Source of the DNA: Thalassotalea euphylliae
GTDB lineage: Bacteria; Pseudomonadota; Gammaproteobacteria; Enterobacterales; Alteromonadaceae
Length of the DNA: 64,000 nucleotides
Reading direction: 5' to 3'
Assembly (NCBI RefSeq): GCF_003390335.1
Contig: NZ_QUOU01000001.1
Location: forward strand, 4,588,001 to 4,652,000
The first letter of the stretch is position 1, and each line of letters begins with the position of its first letter. The translations under genes were made by a program, and so were the position numbers. Below are positions 1 through 9,370 of this stretch, one piece after another. The notes under the pieces are model-generated. The model ran no database searches and was not told the DNA's origin. It was given only the letters and a program-made list of their open reading frames with translations.

Positions 1-34
1 AATAGCACCACACGCTAACACTTGCCATCACTCA

Positions 35-85
35 AAGCTGATATTACCCCAAGCATTTAGGCTTGGCGTGATATCAGCTTTTTTA
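35..85. terminator. Strong intrinsic terminator hairpin downstream of proA
   Basis: Two 20-nt arms (35-54 and 61-80) pair with only two mismatches around the 6-nt loop ATTTAG. A run of six T follows on the + strand. It would stop a + transcript entering from the left of the window, and it also lies 3' of proA on the - strand, although the T run on that side is only three long. Probably bidirectional. Confidence 0.75.
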
Positions 86-173
86 TTGGCTCACGGCAAA
101 TGTGAGAGGTGCTCAGCGCCACTTAGTTTTGCCCTCGACAATTGCCTATGGACTATAGTTTATGGCGTATACT

Positions 174-1433
174 CTATGGCCTTACTTGGCCATCCCCTAG
201 TACCACAAATTTCTCTGTTGTTAACGCTTCTAGCCCCATTGGCCCATAAGCGTGCAGCTTACTGGTCGAAATACCAATTTCAGAGCCTAACCCTAGCTGG
301 CCGCCATCAGAAAAGCGAGATGACGCATTTGCCATCACTACCGACGCGTTAATTTGGCGAATAAACTGCTGACAGCGTGAGGTATCTTGGCTAACGATCA
401 CTTCGGTATGATCTGAGCTGTATTGATTAATATGAGCAATAGCGGCATCGTAATCAGCCACCACTTTAATCGCAATTTCTTGTGCTAGATATTCCGCTTG
501 GTAGTCTTCATCAGTTGCCAATTCTGCGTTCATAAAATATGACTGAGATTGCTCACAGGCGTGAATTTTCACATCAAATTCTGCTAATGCCTTCGCGGCT
601 TGCGGCAAGTATTGCGCAGCCACCGCTTGGTGAACGAGTAAAGTTTCGAGCGCATTACAAGCGCTTGGGCGCTGCGTTTTACCGTTGACCAGCAGATCAA
701 TCGCCTTGCTTAAATCCGCAAATTCATCCACATACTGATGACACACCCCTTTGAAGTGCTGAATAACCGGAATTTGGCTGTTTTCGGTGACGTAACGAAT
801 CAAGCCTTCACCACCGCGAGGGATCACTAAATCAATAGATTCTCGCTGTTTTAATAATTGCTCAATCACTGCGCGGCTGGTATCGGGAATCACCGATACC
901 ATGTAAGGATTCAGCTGATGTGTCGCCAATACTTGGTGCAAACAATTCGCCAGCGCCAAGTTGCTGTGAATCGCCTCTGAGCCACCGCGTAATACCACAG
1001 CATTACCGGCCTTAATACAAAGTGCCGCCGATTCTGCTGTGACATTCGGGCGAGATTCATAAATCATCGACACGACGCCCAGCGGAATACGCATTTTGCC
1101 CACTTGCATACCATTCGGGCGAAGCTGCATGTTGGCAACATTGCCGACCGGATCAGGTAAATTGACAATATCCATAATGGCGGCGGCGATATCGTCGATA
1201 CGCGCAGGGTTCAGGGTTAATCGGTCAAGCATGGCTGTAGATAGACCTTTGTCACGGCCTGCGACTAAGTCTTTTTCATTTTCAGCGATAATGGCGGTAC
1301 TTGCCGCACGGATCGCCTGCGCCATATCAGCCAGTAGTTGGTTTTTCTCGGTAGTGGTTAATTGCGCCACTTCTCTACTTGCGGCTTTGGCCTGCTGCGC
1401 CATTTGCTGCATATCAAAAGCTGTTGAATTCAT
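174..1433 (-). CDS. proA: Gamma-glutamyl phosphate reductase
   Basis: ProA reduces gamma-glutamyl phosphate to glutamate-5-semialdehyde with NADPH, the second step of proline synthesis, in the cytoplasm. The 419-aa length fits the family (about 417). The aldehyde-dehydrogenase fold is evident from the RIPLGVVSMIYESRPN segment near residue 115, the catalytic-Cys segment QRPSACNALETLLVH near residue 255, and the C-terminal GQLGLGSEIGISTSKLHAYGPMG region. The ATG overlaps the proB stop codon by one base (TAATG), so the pair is translationally coupled. The sequence is complete with nothing unusual. Confidence 0.97.
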   Translation of the reverse strand: MNSTAFDMQQMAQQAKAASREVAQLTTTEKNQLLADMAQAIRAASTAIIAENEKDLVAGRDKGLSTAMLDRLTLNPARIDDIAAAIMDIVNLPDPVGNVANMQLRPNGMQVGKMRIPLGVVSMIYESRPNVTAESAALCIKAGNAVVLRGGSEAIHSNLALANCLHQVLATHQLNPYMVSVIPDTSRAVIEQLLKQRESIDLVIPRGGEGLIRYVTENSQIPVIQHFKGVCHQYVDEFADLSKAIDLLVNGKTQRPSACNALETLLVHQAVAAQYLPQAAKALAEFDVKIHACEQSQSYFMNAELATDEDYQAEYLAQEIAIKVVADYDAAIAHINQYSSDHTEVIVSQDTSRCQQFIRQINASVVMANASSRFSDGGQLGLGSEIGISTSKLHAYGPMGLEALTTEKFVVLGDGQVRP

Positions 1434-2641
1434 TACTCTTCCTTACGACTTATCTGGTTCACGACTGGCGTAGTGGTTTTCGCTGTGGTGACAGTTTTGC
1501 TATCGGTTTCACTATCAGTATTGATCTCGCTATTGATAGCAGATTGTAAAATCACCATATCATCGCGATGCACCGCCACTTTGCTTGGGCAATAACCTAA
1601 AATAGTGGCGATTTGATTACTGTTCTGGCCAATAATCTTTGCTAAATCGCGGTAGCTGTACTGGCTAATGCCTTTCGCAATAACCGACTGACTGGTGACA
1701 TCGATAATATCAATCGAGTCTCCGGCCGCAAAACGGCCGTCAATACTCGTAATGCCAGACGGCAATAAAGAAGCGCCCTTCTGGGTGACGGCTTTTATTG
1801 CGCCAGCATCCAGTAAAACACGGCCAGTACTTTTTAGTGTGTGCTTTAGCCAATGCTTTTTCGCTTTGAACGGTGCTTGCTGTGCATGAAAGTGCGTACC
1901 AGCATTAACCCCTTGGGCAAATTGCTCCAGTGCTTGCGCATCTTCACCACTTAAAATATAGGTGGCAATACCGTTTTCTGTGGCCTTCTCAGCCGCTTGA
2001 ATTTTAGTCTGCATGCCGCCTGTGGCGATATGATTGCTGGTACCAGACGCCATTTGATAGATAGCTGAGGTGATTTGCGCAACATCCGTCAGCTTTTCAG
2101 CATTGGGGTTGTCTTTGGGGTTTTCGCGATACAAGCCATCGACATCACTTAATATCAATAAACAATCCGCTTCGCTTACCAGCGCCACTTGTGCGGCTAG
2201 GTTATCGTTATCACCGACTTTTAATTCTTCGGTAGCCACCGTATCGTTTTCATTGACGATCGGAATCACACCGTTGGCGAGCAGAATACGAATGGTATTT
2301 TTAATATTGATATAGCGCTGACGATCTTTTAAATCGCCGTGTGTGATCAACAGCTGACTGCAGGGCACATCAAAAAAACGTTGCCAATTCGCCATCATTT
2401 TCATTTGGCCAACCGCTGCCATTGCTTGTTTAGTGGGGATAGAGGGGTTGGGTGAGCCATGTCGTATTAATGCACGGCCAGCAGCGACACTGCCAGACGA
2501 TACCAAAATGACTTCTTTTCCCGCTTGGTGGCATTGGGTAATGAAGCGCGCGATAGACAGTAAGTACTGCCCGCTGCAACCCTGTTTATCAGGGGCAACC
2601 AAGGCACTGCCAACTTTAATTACAACACGTTGAAAGTTCAT
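1433..2641 (-). CDS. proB: Glutamate 5-kinase
   Basis: ProB phosphorylates glutamate with ATP, the first and normally feedback-inhibited step of proline synthesis. The amino-acid-kinase domain starts VVIKVGSALV and contains the nucleotide and substrate motifs VNENDTVAT and DNDNLAAQVA. A C-terminal PUA domain follows (about residues 270-355). The frame stays open upstream, but the ATG at 2641 is chosen because GGAGG lies just before it; the upstream residues do not resemble ProB. At 402 aa it is longer than E. coli ProB (367) because of a Ser/Thr/Asp-rich tail of about 35 residues (TDSETDSKTVTTAKTTT) that looks disordered. Forms an operon with proA. Confidence 0.96.
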   Translation of the reverse strand: MNFQRVVIKVGSALVAPDKQGCSGQYLLSIARFITQCHQAGKEVILVSSGSVAAGRALIRHGSPNPSIPTKQAMAAVGQMKMMANWQRFFDVPCSQLLITHGDLKDRQRYINIKNTIRILLANGVIPIVNENDTVATEELKVGDNDNLAAQVALVSEADCLLILSDVDGLYRENPKDNPNAEKLTDVAQITSAIYQMASGTSNHIATGGMQTKIQAAEKATENGIATYILSGEDAQALEQFAQGVNAGTHFHAQQAPFKAKKHWLKHTLKSTGRVLLDAGAIKAVTQKGASLLPSGITSIDGRFAAGDSIDIIDVTSQSVIAKGISQYSYRDLAKIIGQNSNQIATILGYCPSKVAVHRDDMVILQSAINSEINTDSETDSKTVTTAKTTTPVVNQISRKEE

Positions 2642-3150
2642 TGCTCCTCCTCTATTTTCAACCAGCCTAGCATGCCGTGAAAACAGATTAAATAGCAATC
2701 ACCTTTTACCACTCGTATCAACTAAAATATTATTTTTAATAGGTTTATCGCATAACCATTGAGTATCCAGTGTTTCCCTCAGTTAAATGTTAATTAAATG
2801 TGTATATTTGAATACTTGACTAAAAATGTGTTTATTTTGTCACCTTAGTTGACAACTCACTTAATATTGCTGTTTTTTATACAAAAAATTTACTTAGCTC
2901 TAGTCACTTTTAATTGCTCAGAACATACAGTACGGCAAAATAACGGTTTCAGACCAAATGTGGTGCGCAAATCGAATAAACTCATTTTATCCCCAAGTCA
3001 CTGAGCGCTTGCCCGTGAATCATGGCATTTTCGTTGCGCCCAAGCGGTCTGCCAGCGTGTGAAAAAACCATGTTCAAACACTATTGAAAGCCTTACAATC
3101 TATTTATCACCCACTGAAAATAGCCTTGTTTACCAGTTAAGTTCATTATT
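2642..3150. other. Intergenic region between proB and the YihG-like gene
   Basis: These ~500 nt separate two divergent genes and must hold both promoters. The sequence is A/T-rich near 2700-2900. I see no convincing -35/-10 pair, RNA structure or coding frame. Confidence 0.5.
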
Positions 3151-4071
3151 ATGTTGAGTTTTCTACCACGACCTTTGATCGGCCTTATTTCCTTGCTGTG
3201 TTACACAATCAATACGTTACTTTGGGTGTTACCCGTAGTTGTTAGTTCGCTTTTGAAAGCGCTGATACCAGCCAAAGGTTGGCAGAAGCTGTTCAGTTAT
3301 TTGCTTGATCGCATGGCGAGTAATTGGGTGACTTGCAACACGGGTATCCAAAACTTGTTCACCAAAGTGAATTATCAAGTGACGGGTCTCGACAAACTGG
3401 ACAAAAAAGACTGGTACTTAGTGCTGAGTAATCACCAAAGCTGGGTCGACATCTTAGTATTACAGCGCCTGCTCAACGGCAAAATTCCCTTTCTCAAATT
3501 TTTCTTAAAAAAAGAGCTGATCTACGTGCCGTTTCTCGGCATTGCTTGGTGGGCATTAGACTTTCCATTTATGAAACGCTACAGCCAAGCCTTCTTGAAA
3601 AAGAACCCACATTTAATTGGCAAAGACATTGAGACCACGCGCAAGGCGTGTGAAAAATTCAAACACAAGCCCGTTAGTGTGATGAACTTTATTGAAGGCA
3701 CACGCTACACACAAGCCAAGCATGAGAAACAAAAGGCACCGTTTAAACATTTACTTAGGCCAAAAGCTGGCGGCATTGCCTTTGTCCTTGATGCCATGGG
3801 GCAACATCTAAACAAGATAGTTAACGTGACGATTTATTACCCGAATGGCATTCCGAGTTTTCAACAGTTTATTTCTGGTGACGTTACCGACATTCACGTT
3901 AATGTTGAGACGATTGATATCCCAGAAGAAATTATTGGTGATTATTTTAACGACAAAGCGTTTAAGCAAAACTTTCAACAATGGGTCAATCAGCTGTGGC
4001 GCGATAAAGACCAAACCATGGCCGAAATGGAATTGGCTGATCACCAGTCAAAGCCCCAATCACAACCGTAA
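3151..4071 (+). CDS. yihG: YihG-type 1-acylglycerol-3-phosphate O-acyltransferase
   Basis: A member of the PlsC/LPLAT family, related closely enough to E. coli YihG to be named after it. It is expected to acylate lysophosphatidic acid at the inner membrane during phospholipid synthesis. Two hydrophobic N-terminal segments (about 5-40) anchor it. The catalytic HX4D motif is visible as NHQSWVD near residue 92. The acceptor-binding block appears as NFIEGTRYTQ near 180, and WALDFPFMKRYS is a YihG hallmark. The 306-aa length matches E. coli YihG (310). Thirty nt upstream of the mechanosensitive channel gene on the same strand, so probably co-transcribed with it. Confidence 0.9.
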   Translation: MLSFLPRPLIGLISLLCYTINTLLWVLPVVVSSLLKALIPAKGWQKLFSYLLDRMASNWVTCNTGIQNLFTKVNYQVTGLDKLDKKDWYLVLSNHQSWVDILVLQRLLNGKIPFLKFFLKKELIYVPFLGIAWWALDFPFMKRYSQAFLKKNPHLIGKDIETTRKACEKFKHKPVSVMNFIEGTRYTQAKHEKQKAPFKHLLRPKAGGIAFVLDAMGQHLNKIVNVTIYYPNGIPSFQQFISGDVTDIHVNVETIDIPEEIIGDYFNDKAFKQNFQQWVNQLWRDKDQTMAEMELADHQSKPQSQP

Positions 4072-4101
4072 CAAAGCGTAACTTTTAAAAGGAGTTTAAC
4101 C

Positions 4102-5349
4102 GTGCAAGCGTGGATTTCTGAACAGCTACTAATGCTTGGCTGGCCAAACCAATATTTGGCACTCGGCACCAGCATTTCAGGTATTGTGTTGTTATTGCTG
4201 TTGGCAAGTATCAGCCACTACATAGTAAAGCACCGCATTTTAGTGCTCGTTCAGAAAGTTGTGCAGAAAACGAAAAACACTTGGGATGATTTATTCGTTA
4301 CTCATCAAGTGTTTACCAAAATTAGCTTGCTGGTACCGTTTTTCCTGATCATTGCCCTCACGCCGGTTTTCTTGCTGGAAGAGTCGCTCACAGCCAAAAT
4401 ATTAATCGCGATTGCGCGTGTCGCTGTCATTTTTCAAATTGCGCGGGTGTTGTCAGCCTTACTGGACGTCATTAAGGCGATTTATCAAACCAAAGCGAAA
4501 ACGCGCTACATGCCACTGAATGCGACAATTCAGTTGGTCAAGCTCGCCATTTATTTGGTGGCCACCATATTATCTGTCGCCGTCATCATAGATCGGTCAC
4601 CAATTTTCCTACTCAGCGGTTTAGGTGCGTTAACCGCTGTACTCTTGCTGATTTTCCAAGACACGATCAAAGGACTAGTCGCCAGTATTCAAATTGCCGC
4701 GAACAAAATGGTGGCGCCGGGTGACTGGGTTGAACTGCCGCAATACGGCGCCGATGGTGACGTGCTTGAAATAGGCCTCAATACAGTAAAAATTCAAAAC
4801 TTTGATCGCACAGTCACCACAGTCCCCACTTATGCCTTGATTAGCGGCTCCTTTAAAAATTGGCGCGATATGTTCAATTCTGGCGGGCGTCGCATCAAAC
4901 GCGCGCTTTGTATTGATGCCGCCAGTGTTCGCTTTTATCAACCGGAAGAAGTTGAGCAACTGACGAGTATTAGCTTGTTAGGTGACTACTTAACGCAAAA
5001 ACAAGTGGAGCTGGCCGAAAGCCAGCAAAAATTGGGAAGTGCCGGGAGCGACAAACGCAACCAGCGCCAACTTACTAACATAGGCACGTTTCGCGCTTAT
5101 ATCACCGCTTACCTGCGTAATCACCCCAAAGTGCATCAGCAAATGACTTGCATGGTGCGACAACTCGCCCCAACACCAACGGGCATTCCGTTGGAACTGT
5201 ACCTTTTTAGCAGGGATCAAAATTGGGTGAACTACGAAGGTATACAAGCGGATATTTTCGATCACCTCTACGCCATTGCCCCAGAATTTGGATTGCGCAT
5301 CTTCCAACACCCTACAGGGTATGATTGGCAACGCCAAGTAACCCAATAG
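4102..5349 (+). CDS. ybdG: YbdG/MscM-type mechanosensitive channel
   Basis: MscS-superfamily channel that releases solutes on hypo-osmotic shock at the inner membrane. It aligns along its whole 415-aa length with E. coli YbdG, a miniconductance channel of the same size. Several N-terminal TM helices are followed by the pore-lining segment LSGLGALTAVLLLIFQDTIKGL (about residues 171-192) and the MscS beta domain (PGDWVELPQYGADGDVLEIG). The C-terminal part keeps the YbdG signature MTCMVRQLAPTPTGIPLELY. Translation starts at GTG with GGAG seven bases upstream. The role is by homology; gating properties cannot be inferred. Confidence 0.93.
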   Translation: MQAWISEQLLMLGWPNQYLALGTSISGIVLLLLLASISHYIVKHRILVLVQKVVQKTKNTWDDLFVTHQVFTKISLLVPFFLIIALTPVFLLEESLTAKILIAIARVAVIFQIARVLSALLDVIKAIYQTKAKTRYMPLNATIQLVKLAIYLVATILSVAVIIDRSPIFLLSGLGALTAVLLLIFQDTIKGLVASIQIAANKMVAPGDWVELPQYGADGDVLEIGLNTVKIQNFDRTVTTVPTYALISGSFKNWRDMFNSGGRRIKRALCIDAASVRFYQPEEVEQLTSISLLGDYLTQKQVELAESQQKLGSAGSDKRNQRQLTNIGTFRAYITAYLRNHPKVHQQMTCMVRQLAPTPTGIPLELYLFSRDQNWVNYEGIQADIFDHLYAIAPEFGLRIFQHPTGYDWQRQVTQ

Positions 5350-5370
5350 CGCCTCCTTTTACAGGCGCTA
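5347..5370. terminator. Hairpin between convergent genes
   Basis: TAGCGCCT (5347-5354) pairs with AGGCGCTA (5363-5370) around an 8-nt loop. It overlaps the ybdG stop codon and lies between convergent ybdG and tesB. There is no T run on either side, so it is a weak or Rho-assisted terminator at best. Confidence 0.5.
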
Positions 5371-5403
5371 ACGACAATAACTTAGTTCATGGTGAGCGTA
5401 AGC

Positions 5404-6261
5404 TTAACGCGCGCGAATAACGCCTTCTTGCATCGTCGAGGCAACAAGCTCGCCTTGGCGATTAAAAATTTGCCCCCGCACTAAGCCGCGACCACCCGTT
5501 GCCGATGGGCTATCAACCGCATAAAGCAGCCAATCATCAAATCGGAATGGGCGATGGAACCACATAGTGTGATCTATCGTCGCTATCTGAAACTTTTGAT
5601 CCCAGTGAGTTTGACCGTGTGGAAACAAAGAAGTCGGCAAAAAGTGAAAATCTGACGCATACGCCAACATATAAGTATGAACACGTAAATCGTCCGGTAA
5701 ATCACCATTGGTTTTGATCCACATATGCGATTTAGCGGGCACTTTTTCTGGTGACACCCAGTTGTATTGCTCTACCGCTCGCAACTCAATTGGCTTTTCC
5801 GCCATAAAAATTTTACGAATATGCGCTGGAAATACCGCTTGGTTAGCTTTGATAAATTCTTGATATGACGGCACGCCCTCAGGACCTGGCACATTCGGCA
5901 TGGCATCTTGATGATCAAACCCTTGCTCTGGCTGCTGGAACGAAGCCGTCATGTAGAAAATCGGCTGGCCGTTTTGAATGGCTTTAACACGTCTGGCACT
6001 AAAGCTGCCACCATCACGCAGCACTTCAACATCATAAACCACGGGTTTAGTGGCGTCGCCAGCTCTTAGAAAGTATGAGTGTAATGAATGAACATGACGA
6101 TTCTCATCAACGGTTTCTTGCGCGGCTGATAGCGCCTGCCCCATTACCTGCCCGCCGAATAAGGCTTTAAAGCCCAAATCTTGGCTTTGCCCCCGATAGA
6201 TCCCTTGCTCAATCGTTTCTAATGTTAAAAGTGACAATAAGTCATCCAACACCTGACTCAT
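5404..6261 (-). CDS. tesB: Acyl-CoA thioesterase II
   Basis: TesB hydrolyses medium- and long-chain acyl-CoA to fatty acid and CoA. Two tandem hot-dog domains are apparent. The first begins GGQVMGQALSAAQETV and contains HSLHSYFLRAGD. The second contains ATIDHTMWFHRPFRFDDWLLY with the conserved catalytic Asp in DHTMWFH. The 285-aa length equals the E. coli enzyme (286). The ATG at 6261 is preferred over an in-frame GTG four codons upstream because GAGGG lies six bases before it. Transcribed alone, convergent with ybdG. Confidence 0.95.
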   Translation of the reverse strand: MSQVLDDLLSLLTLETIEQGIYRGQSQDLGFKALFGGQVMGQALSAAQETVDENRHVHSLHSYFLRAGDATKPVVYDVEVLRDGGSFSARRVKAIQNGQPIFYMTASFQQPEQGFDHQDAMPNVPGPEGVPSYQEFIKANQAVFPAHIRKIFMAEKPIELRAVEQYNWVSPEKVPAKSHMWIKTNGDLPDDLRVHTYMLAYASDFHFLPTSLFPHGQTHWDQKFQIATIDHTMWFHRPFRFDDWLLYAVDSPSATGGRGLVRGQIFNRQGELVASTMQEGVIRAR

Positions 6262-6492
6262 ACACGCCCTCACTGCTACTTGTTGTTTTTCTGCATTATA
6301 TAATAAACACGGGCAGAGAATACCCTTGTGGAGCGACTCTCCCCCTAATTACGTAAGCCATTTACCTCGCTAACCTGTAGAAAGTTATAAATTTTTGTCA
6401 ATCCACAACATTTAATTGTTGAAATTTTAAACAATGTTATATAGTGTCACGTAATAATTATTTGCAGTTTAAATAGTAATGTGAGGCTAGCG

Positions 6493-6747
6493 ATGCAAGC
6501 TGTTTCAAAACGCGAAATGCTGTTAGAGCGAAGGCAACACGATCAAATTCAAGCAAGGCTTTGGGAGCAATTGACACTGGCGCAAAAGTTCGCTGCGAGT
6601 AGTCTTACCCAATTTGGCTACGACTTAACGTTTATCCGCTCAAGTGGCAACGGCAGTTTGGCTATTTTGCTATGCGATGGAAAAATAGCCACCATAGCAT
6701 GGGATGGTGAAATTGATACCGACCCAGAGATACATATTCGCAACTAA
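6493..6747 (+). CDS. Small conserved-looking hypothetical protein (84 aa)
   Basis: I do not recognise the family. The N-terminal half is a charged helical segment (KREMLLERRQHDQIQARLWEQ) and the second half looks like a small beta-rich domain (YDLTFIRSSGNGSLAILLCD then KIATIAWDGEID). No signal peptide or membrane segment. Start at ATG 6493 with TGAGG six bases upstream; the GTG at 6481 overlaps that SD. It sits alone between tesB and a - strand gene and is closed by the terminator at 6781. Expression signals make it likely real, but function is unknown. Confidence 0.6.
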   Translation: MQAVSKREMLLERRQHDQIQARLWEQLTLAQKFAASSLTQFGYDLTFIRSSGNGSLAILLCDGKIATIAWDGEIDTDPEIHIRN

Positions 6748-6780
6748 TACAGTACCTGTTGATAGCATATCAATGATCAA

Positions 6781-6807
6781 AAACGGCGCTTAAATAGCGC
6801 CGGTTTT
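6781..6807. terminator. Bidirectional intrinsic terminator
   Basis: AAACGGCGCT and AGCGCCGGTTTT form a G/C-rich stem with one bulged base around the loop TAAAT, followed by T residues on the + strand and A residues before it. It serves the small + gene ending at 6747 and the - strand gene ending at 6827. Confidence 0.8.
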
Positions 6808-6826
6808 ATTTTCGCTTTTCAAGAAG

Positions 6827-7390
6827 CTAGCTAAATTTCTGAAACTCAATATCGTCATTATCACTGGTCGGCTCTTTCTTCACCGGTTTAATTTTCGCGA
6901 GCGCTTGCTGCTGCTCATTCAATAAACTTTCCATGACAGACATAAAGCCAGTTAAGCTATTGCTTGCCCACATGCGCGCAACATGCTTTTCACGACCTGA
7001 AATAAAGGTCAAAAAATCTTTGTATGAACCGGGTTTGTGACTTTCGAAGTGTGTTTGTGCATTGGGTTTCAGCTGATCTTTTGCCACGGCACACGCGTTA
7101 AACACCGCGGCATAGTTGTTGACTAAAGGCGACATGCGTTTGAGATCACTGAGTATTGAAGGCGACTTTTGCTCAGCCGCTTCTACGGCTTTGTTATAGC
7201 GAAAAGTAAAAAATTCTTGCTGCTTATTGGCGATGCTGGCAACCGTATCAAGCAGTTGTTTATGGTTCTTGCGGGTCAGAGTCGTATCGCGCTTTTGCTT
7301 CACTAAATCTTGCACTAATCGCTCGCTACGAAAGTAAAAATAGACACTGACAGCCACAAATATGGCAATCACAATAAACGCAAAAAACAT
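6827..7390 (-). CDS. Membrane-anchored hypothetical protein (187 aa)
   Basis: No family recognised. An N-terminal transmembrane helix (about residues 2-20, FAFIVIAIFVAVSVYFYF) is followed by a charged segment with coiled-coil character (RSERLVQDLVKQKRDTTLTRKN) and an alpha-helical domain of about 130 residues, ending in an acidic tail (PTSDNDDIEFQKFS). It starts 24 nt after the stop of the TPR/GGDEF-like gene on the same strand, so the two are probably one operon and may act together at the inner membrane. That link is inferred from position only. Confidence 0.7.
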   Translation of the reverse strand: MFFAFIVIAIFVAVSVYFYFRSERLVQDLVKQKRDTTLTRKNHKQLLDTVASIANKQQEFFTFRYNKAVEAAEQKSPSILSDLKRMSPLVNNYAAVFNACAVAKDQLKPNAQTHFESHKPGSYKDFLTFISGREKHVARMWASNSLTGFMSVMESLLNEQQQALAKIKPVKKEPTSDNDDIEFQKFS

Positions 7391-7414
7391 AAACTGACTA
7401 ATTATCCTGTATTT

Positions 7415-9253
7415 TTAAGAGACATCACTCAAACGCGATAAGAAGATATAAGGATCAATATCTTGTACCGCAGGCGTGTCTAAAGAAAACCTTATATTAA
7501 CCGAAAATTCACCTAAATTGGCAAAAAACCGCACTTTTAATGCGTCAATTAGCTTTTCAAATTTAGCCTGGGCTTGCCCTCGCGACTGATGTGGGAAAAG
7601 CACAATGTACTCGCCCTCGTTAATTTGACCGCTTTGGTCAAACTCTCCCATATGCTCATTGATCAAAGTAGCCAATGTTTTATTGACTTCACTAATGACC
7701 CGCTTATTGAAACTAAAGGCTAAGTCGGGCCAGTTGCTGATAGTTAAATAGCCGATCGTCAGTGGATATTCGTATTTGCGCGCTTTCTTAAAGGCACGGT
7801 GGTAAATGTATTTGGTTTGTGTGGGTGTCGGTACGACATAAGTCGGGCGCTCGAATTGCCCATAAACATCGTGATGCTTGCGCGAGCGATAAGCTAACCA
7901 TTGGACGATGGCCACCACCACAAGCAGAATACTCAGTAAGGTTAACCCTATGATGTAGTGCTGCTGTTGTTTCACTTGTGCAGAAAATTCGGTATGTGCG
8001 TCGTAAGCTTCCGCTAAATCAAGGGCAAGCTCTTTGTTACTCTGCTCAACCGTAATACGACTAGGCGCTCTGATCACCCGTGATTTTGCGTCTTTAAAGA
8101 ACTGATGTTGAAGCTCAACGTATCGGTTTAGCATCACCAAGGCTTTGTCTTTGTCACCTTCAATTTGGTAGCGATTGGCGAGTAACAAATACAAGTCGAC
8201 CTGATCGCCTGCCACTTCGACAATTTCTGACAGCTCTTCGGCCAGCACCAGCAGCTGAAATGCAAATGCTTGGCGCCCCGTCGCGAAACTCGCCTTAGCA
8301 AGGGCAATTAAGGTGCTCAGATAAGGCTTATTAAGGTTTTGACCTTTAAACGAATCTTCCGCTTCCACCAGCGCAATATACGCTTCTTGATACTCTTGTT
8401 GATCCAATAACACTTGCCCAATACCCAACTCGGCATAGGCCCTTTTGATTGGCCAAACACGTGTTTCGGCAATCTGTTTTACCTGCCAAAAAGCGTTAAA
8501 CGCATCGTCAAGGCGATCTAACTCTCGATATGCCGAAGCGAGGTTATAGTAGGTGCGCTCAATGCCATTTTTGCGGTTTAAGGCAAAACGCAATTTGAGT
8601 ATGCGCTCGTGAATTTCCATCGCGGTTTGGTAGTCGCCCAGATAGTGATACGAGATAGCGATAACTTCCAGTAACTGCAAATGCTCCGCGTACTGAAAAT
8701 GCTGTTCAATCAATTCTTTCACTAAGTGCAGGTCGTCTGCCGCTTTTTGCGCTTCGCCGATCAAGGCATTTGCCATGGCGCGATAACCTAAAGCTAACAG
8801 CTGATACTTCACCAGCCCTTCTTTTTCTGCGCGCTCCCATACCTGATCAACAAAGTGAAAAACATTGTGGTATTTACTTTTGACGAAGTACCCTTCGGCG
8901 AGTTTTATTTCTAAATTGAGTTGCAGTTCAGCAGGTAGAGGTTTGTAAGTTAGGCCGTCAACAGCAAACTGGAAGGCACGTGCGGCATCGCCCTTACTAC
9001 CAGCAACTTCTGCCAGTAAGACATAGGCTTTAGCAATTACGTCTTTGGGATATTGTCGACGAAACTGCACAATTGCCGTCGCCAATGAGACAATTTCATC
9101 GTATGGCAGGGCTTCTTTATCTGCTTGGTAATAGCTGTTAACCCGCTCGATGTTGGCGGCGACAGCTTCTCTTGGTAATTGCGTTTGCGCACTCAGTGGC
9201 TGACTCAGGCCATAAGCCATTACCAGAATCAGCACTAACCAAATTTGTTTCAC
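7415..9253 (-). CDS. TPR-repeat membrane protein with degenerate GGDEF domain
   Basis: A signal peptide (about residues 1-22, ending SQPLSAQ) precedes roughly 390 residues of TPR-like helical repeats, for example GDYQTAMEIHERILKLRFAL and ELDRLDDAFNAFWQVK. One TM helix follows (YIIGLTLLSILLVVVAIVQW, about 433-455) and then a C-terminal domain of about 150 residues shaped like a GGDEF domain. At the signature position the sequence is QINEGEYIVLFP, so GGDEF is replaced by NEGEY; catalysis is very unlikely. The layout suggests a periplasmic protein-binding sensor passing a signal to a cytoplasmic pseudo-cyclase. GTG 9253 is preferred to TTG 9262 because AGG lies nine bases upstream. A c-di-GMP riboswitch lies divergently just upstream. 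Confidence 0.8.
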   Translation of the reverse strand: MKQIWLVLILVMAYGLSQPLSAQTQLPREAVAANIERVNSYYQADKEALPYDEIVSLATAIVQFRRQYPKDVIAKAYVLLAEVAGSKGDAARAFQFAVDGLTYKPLPAELQLNLEIKLAEGYFVKSKYHNVFHFVDQVWERAEKEGLVKYQLLALGYRAMANALIGEAQKAADDLHLVKELIEQHFQYAEHLQLLEVIAISYHYLGDYQTAMEIHERILKLRFALNRKNGIERTYYNLASAYRELDRLDDAFNAFWQVKQIAETRVWPIKRAYAELGIGQVLLDQQEYQEAYIALVEAEDSFKGQNLNKPYLSTLIALAKASFATGRQAFAFQLLVLAEELSEIVEVAGDQVDLYLLLANRYQIEGDKDKALVMLNRYVELQHQFFKDAKSRVIRAPSRITVEQSNKELALDLAEAYDAHTEFSAQVKQQQHYIIGLTLLSILLVVVAIVQWLAYRSRKHHDVYGQFERPTYVVPTPTQTKYIYHRAFKKARKYEYPLTIGYLTISNWPDLAFSFNKRVISEVNKTLATLINEHMGEFDQSGQINEGEYIVLFPHQSRGQAQAKFEKLIDALKVRFFANLGEFSVNIRFSLDTPAVQDIDPYIFLSRLSDVS

Positions 9254-9323
9254 CAACAGCAACCTATATTATTTATTTCTAACGCTATTTTAACGAATCG
9301 TATGAATAAGAGCCAACCTGAGG

Positions 9324-9351
9324 TTTACTCTGGTTATTATTTGACTATAAT
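9324..9351 (+). promoter_or_regulatory. Promoter of the c-di-GMP riboswitch RNA
   Basis: A perfect -10 box TATAAT (9346-9351) is preceded by TTTACT (9324-9329) with a 16-bp spacer. The predicted start near 9358 lies just before the aptamer, so the RNA begins with the riboswitch. Confidence 0.65.
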
Positions 9352-9370
9352 GTCGTCGAGCGACTAAAGC

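Noticed and set aside
68..352. Open frame of 94 codons on the + strand at the left edge
   Set aside because: It runs through the terminator hairpin and the 3' end of proA in antisense; composition is not protein-like.
4675..5346. Antisense frames within the YbdG-type channel gene
   Set aside because: The channel aligns end to end with E. coli YbdG, so the opposite-strand frames are by-products of codon bias.
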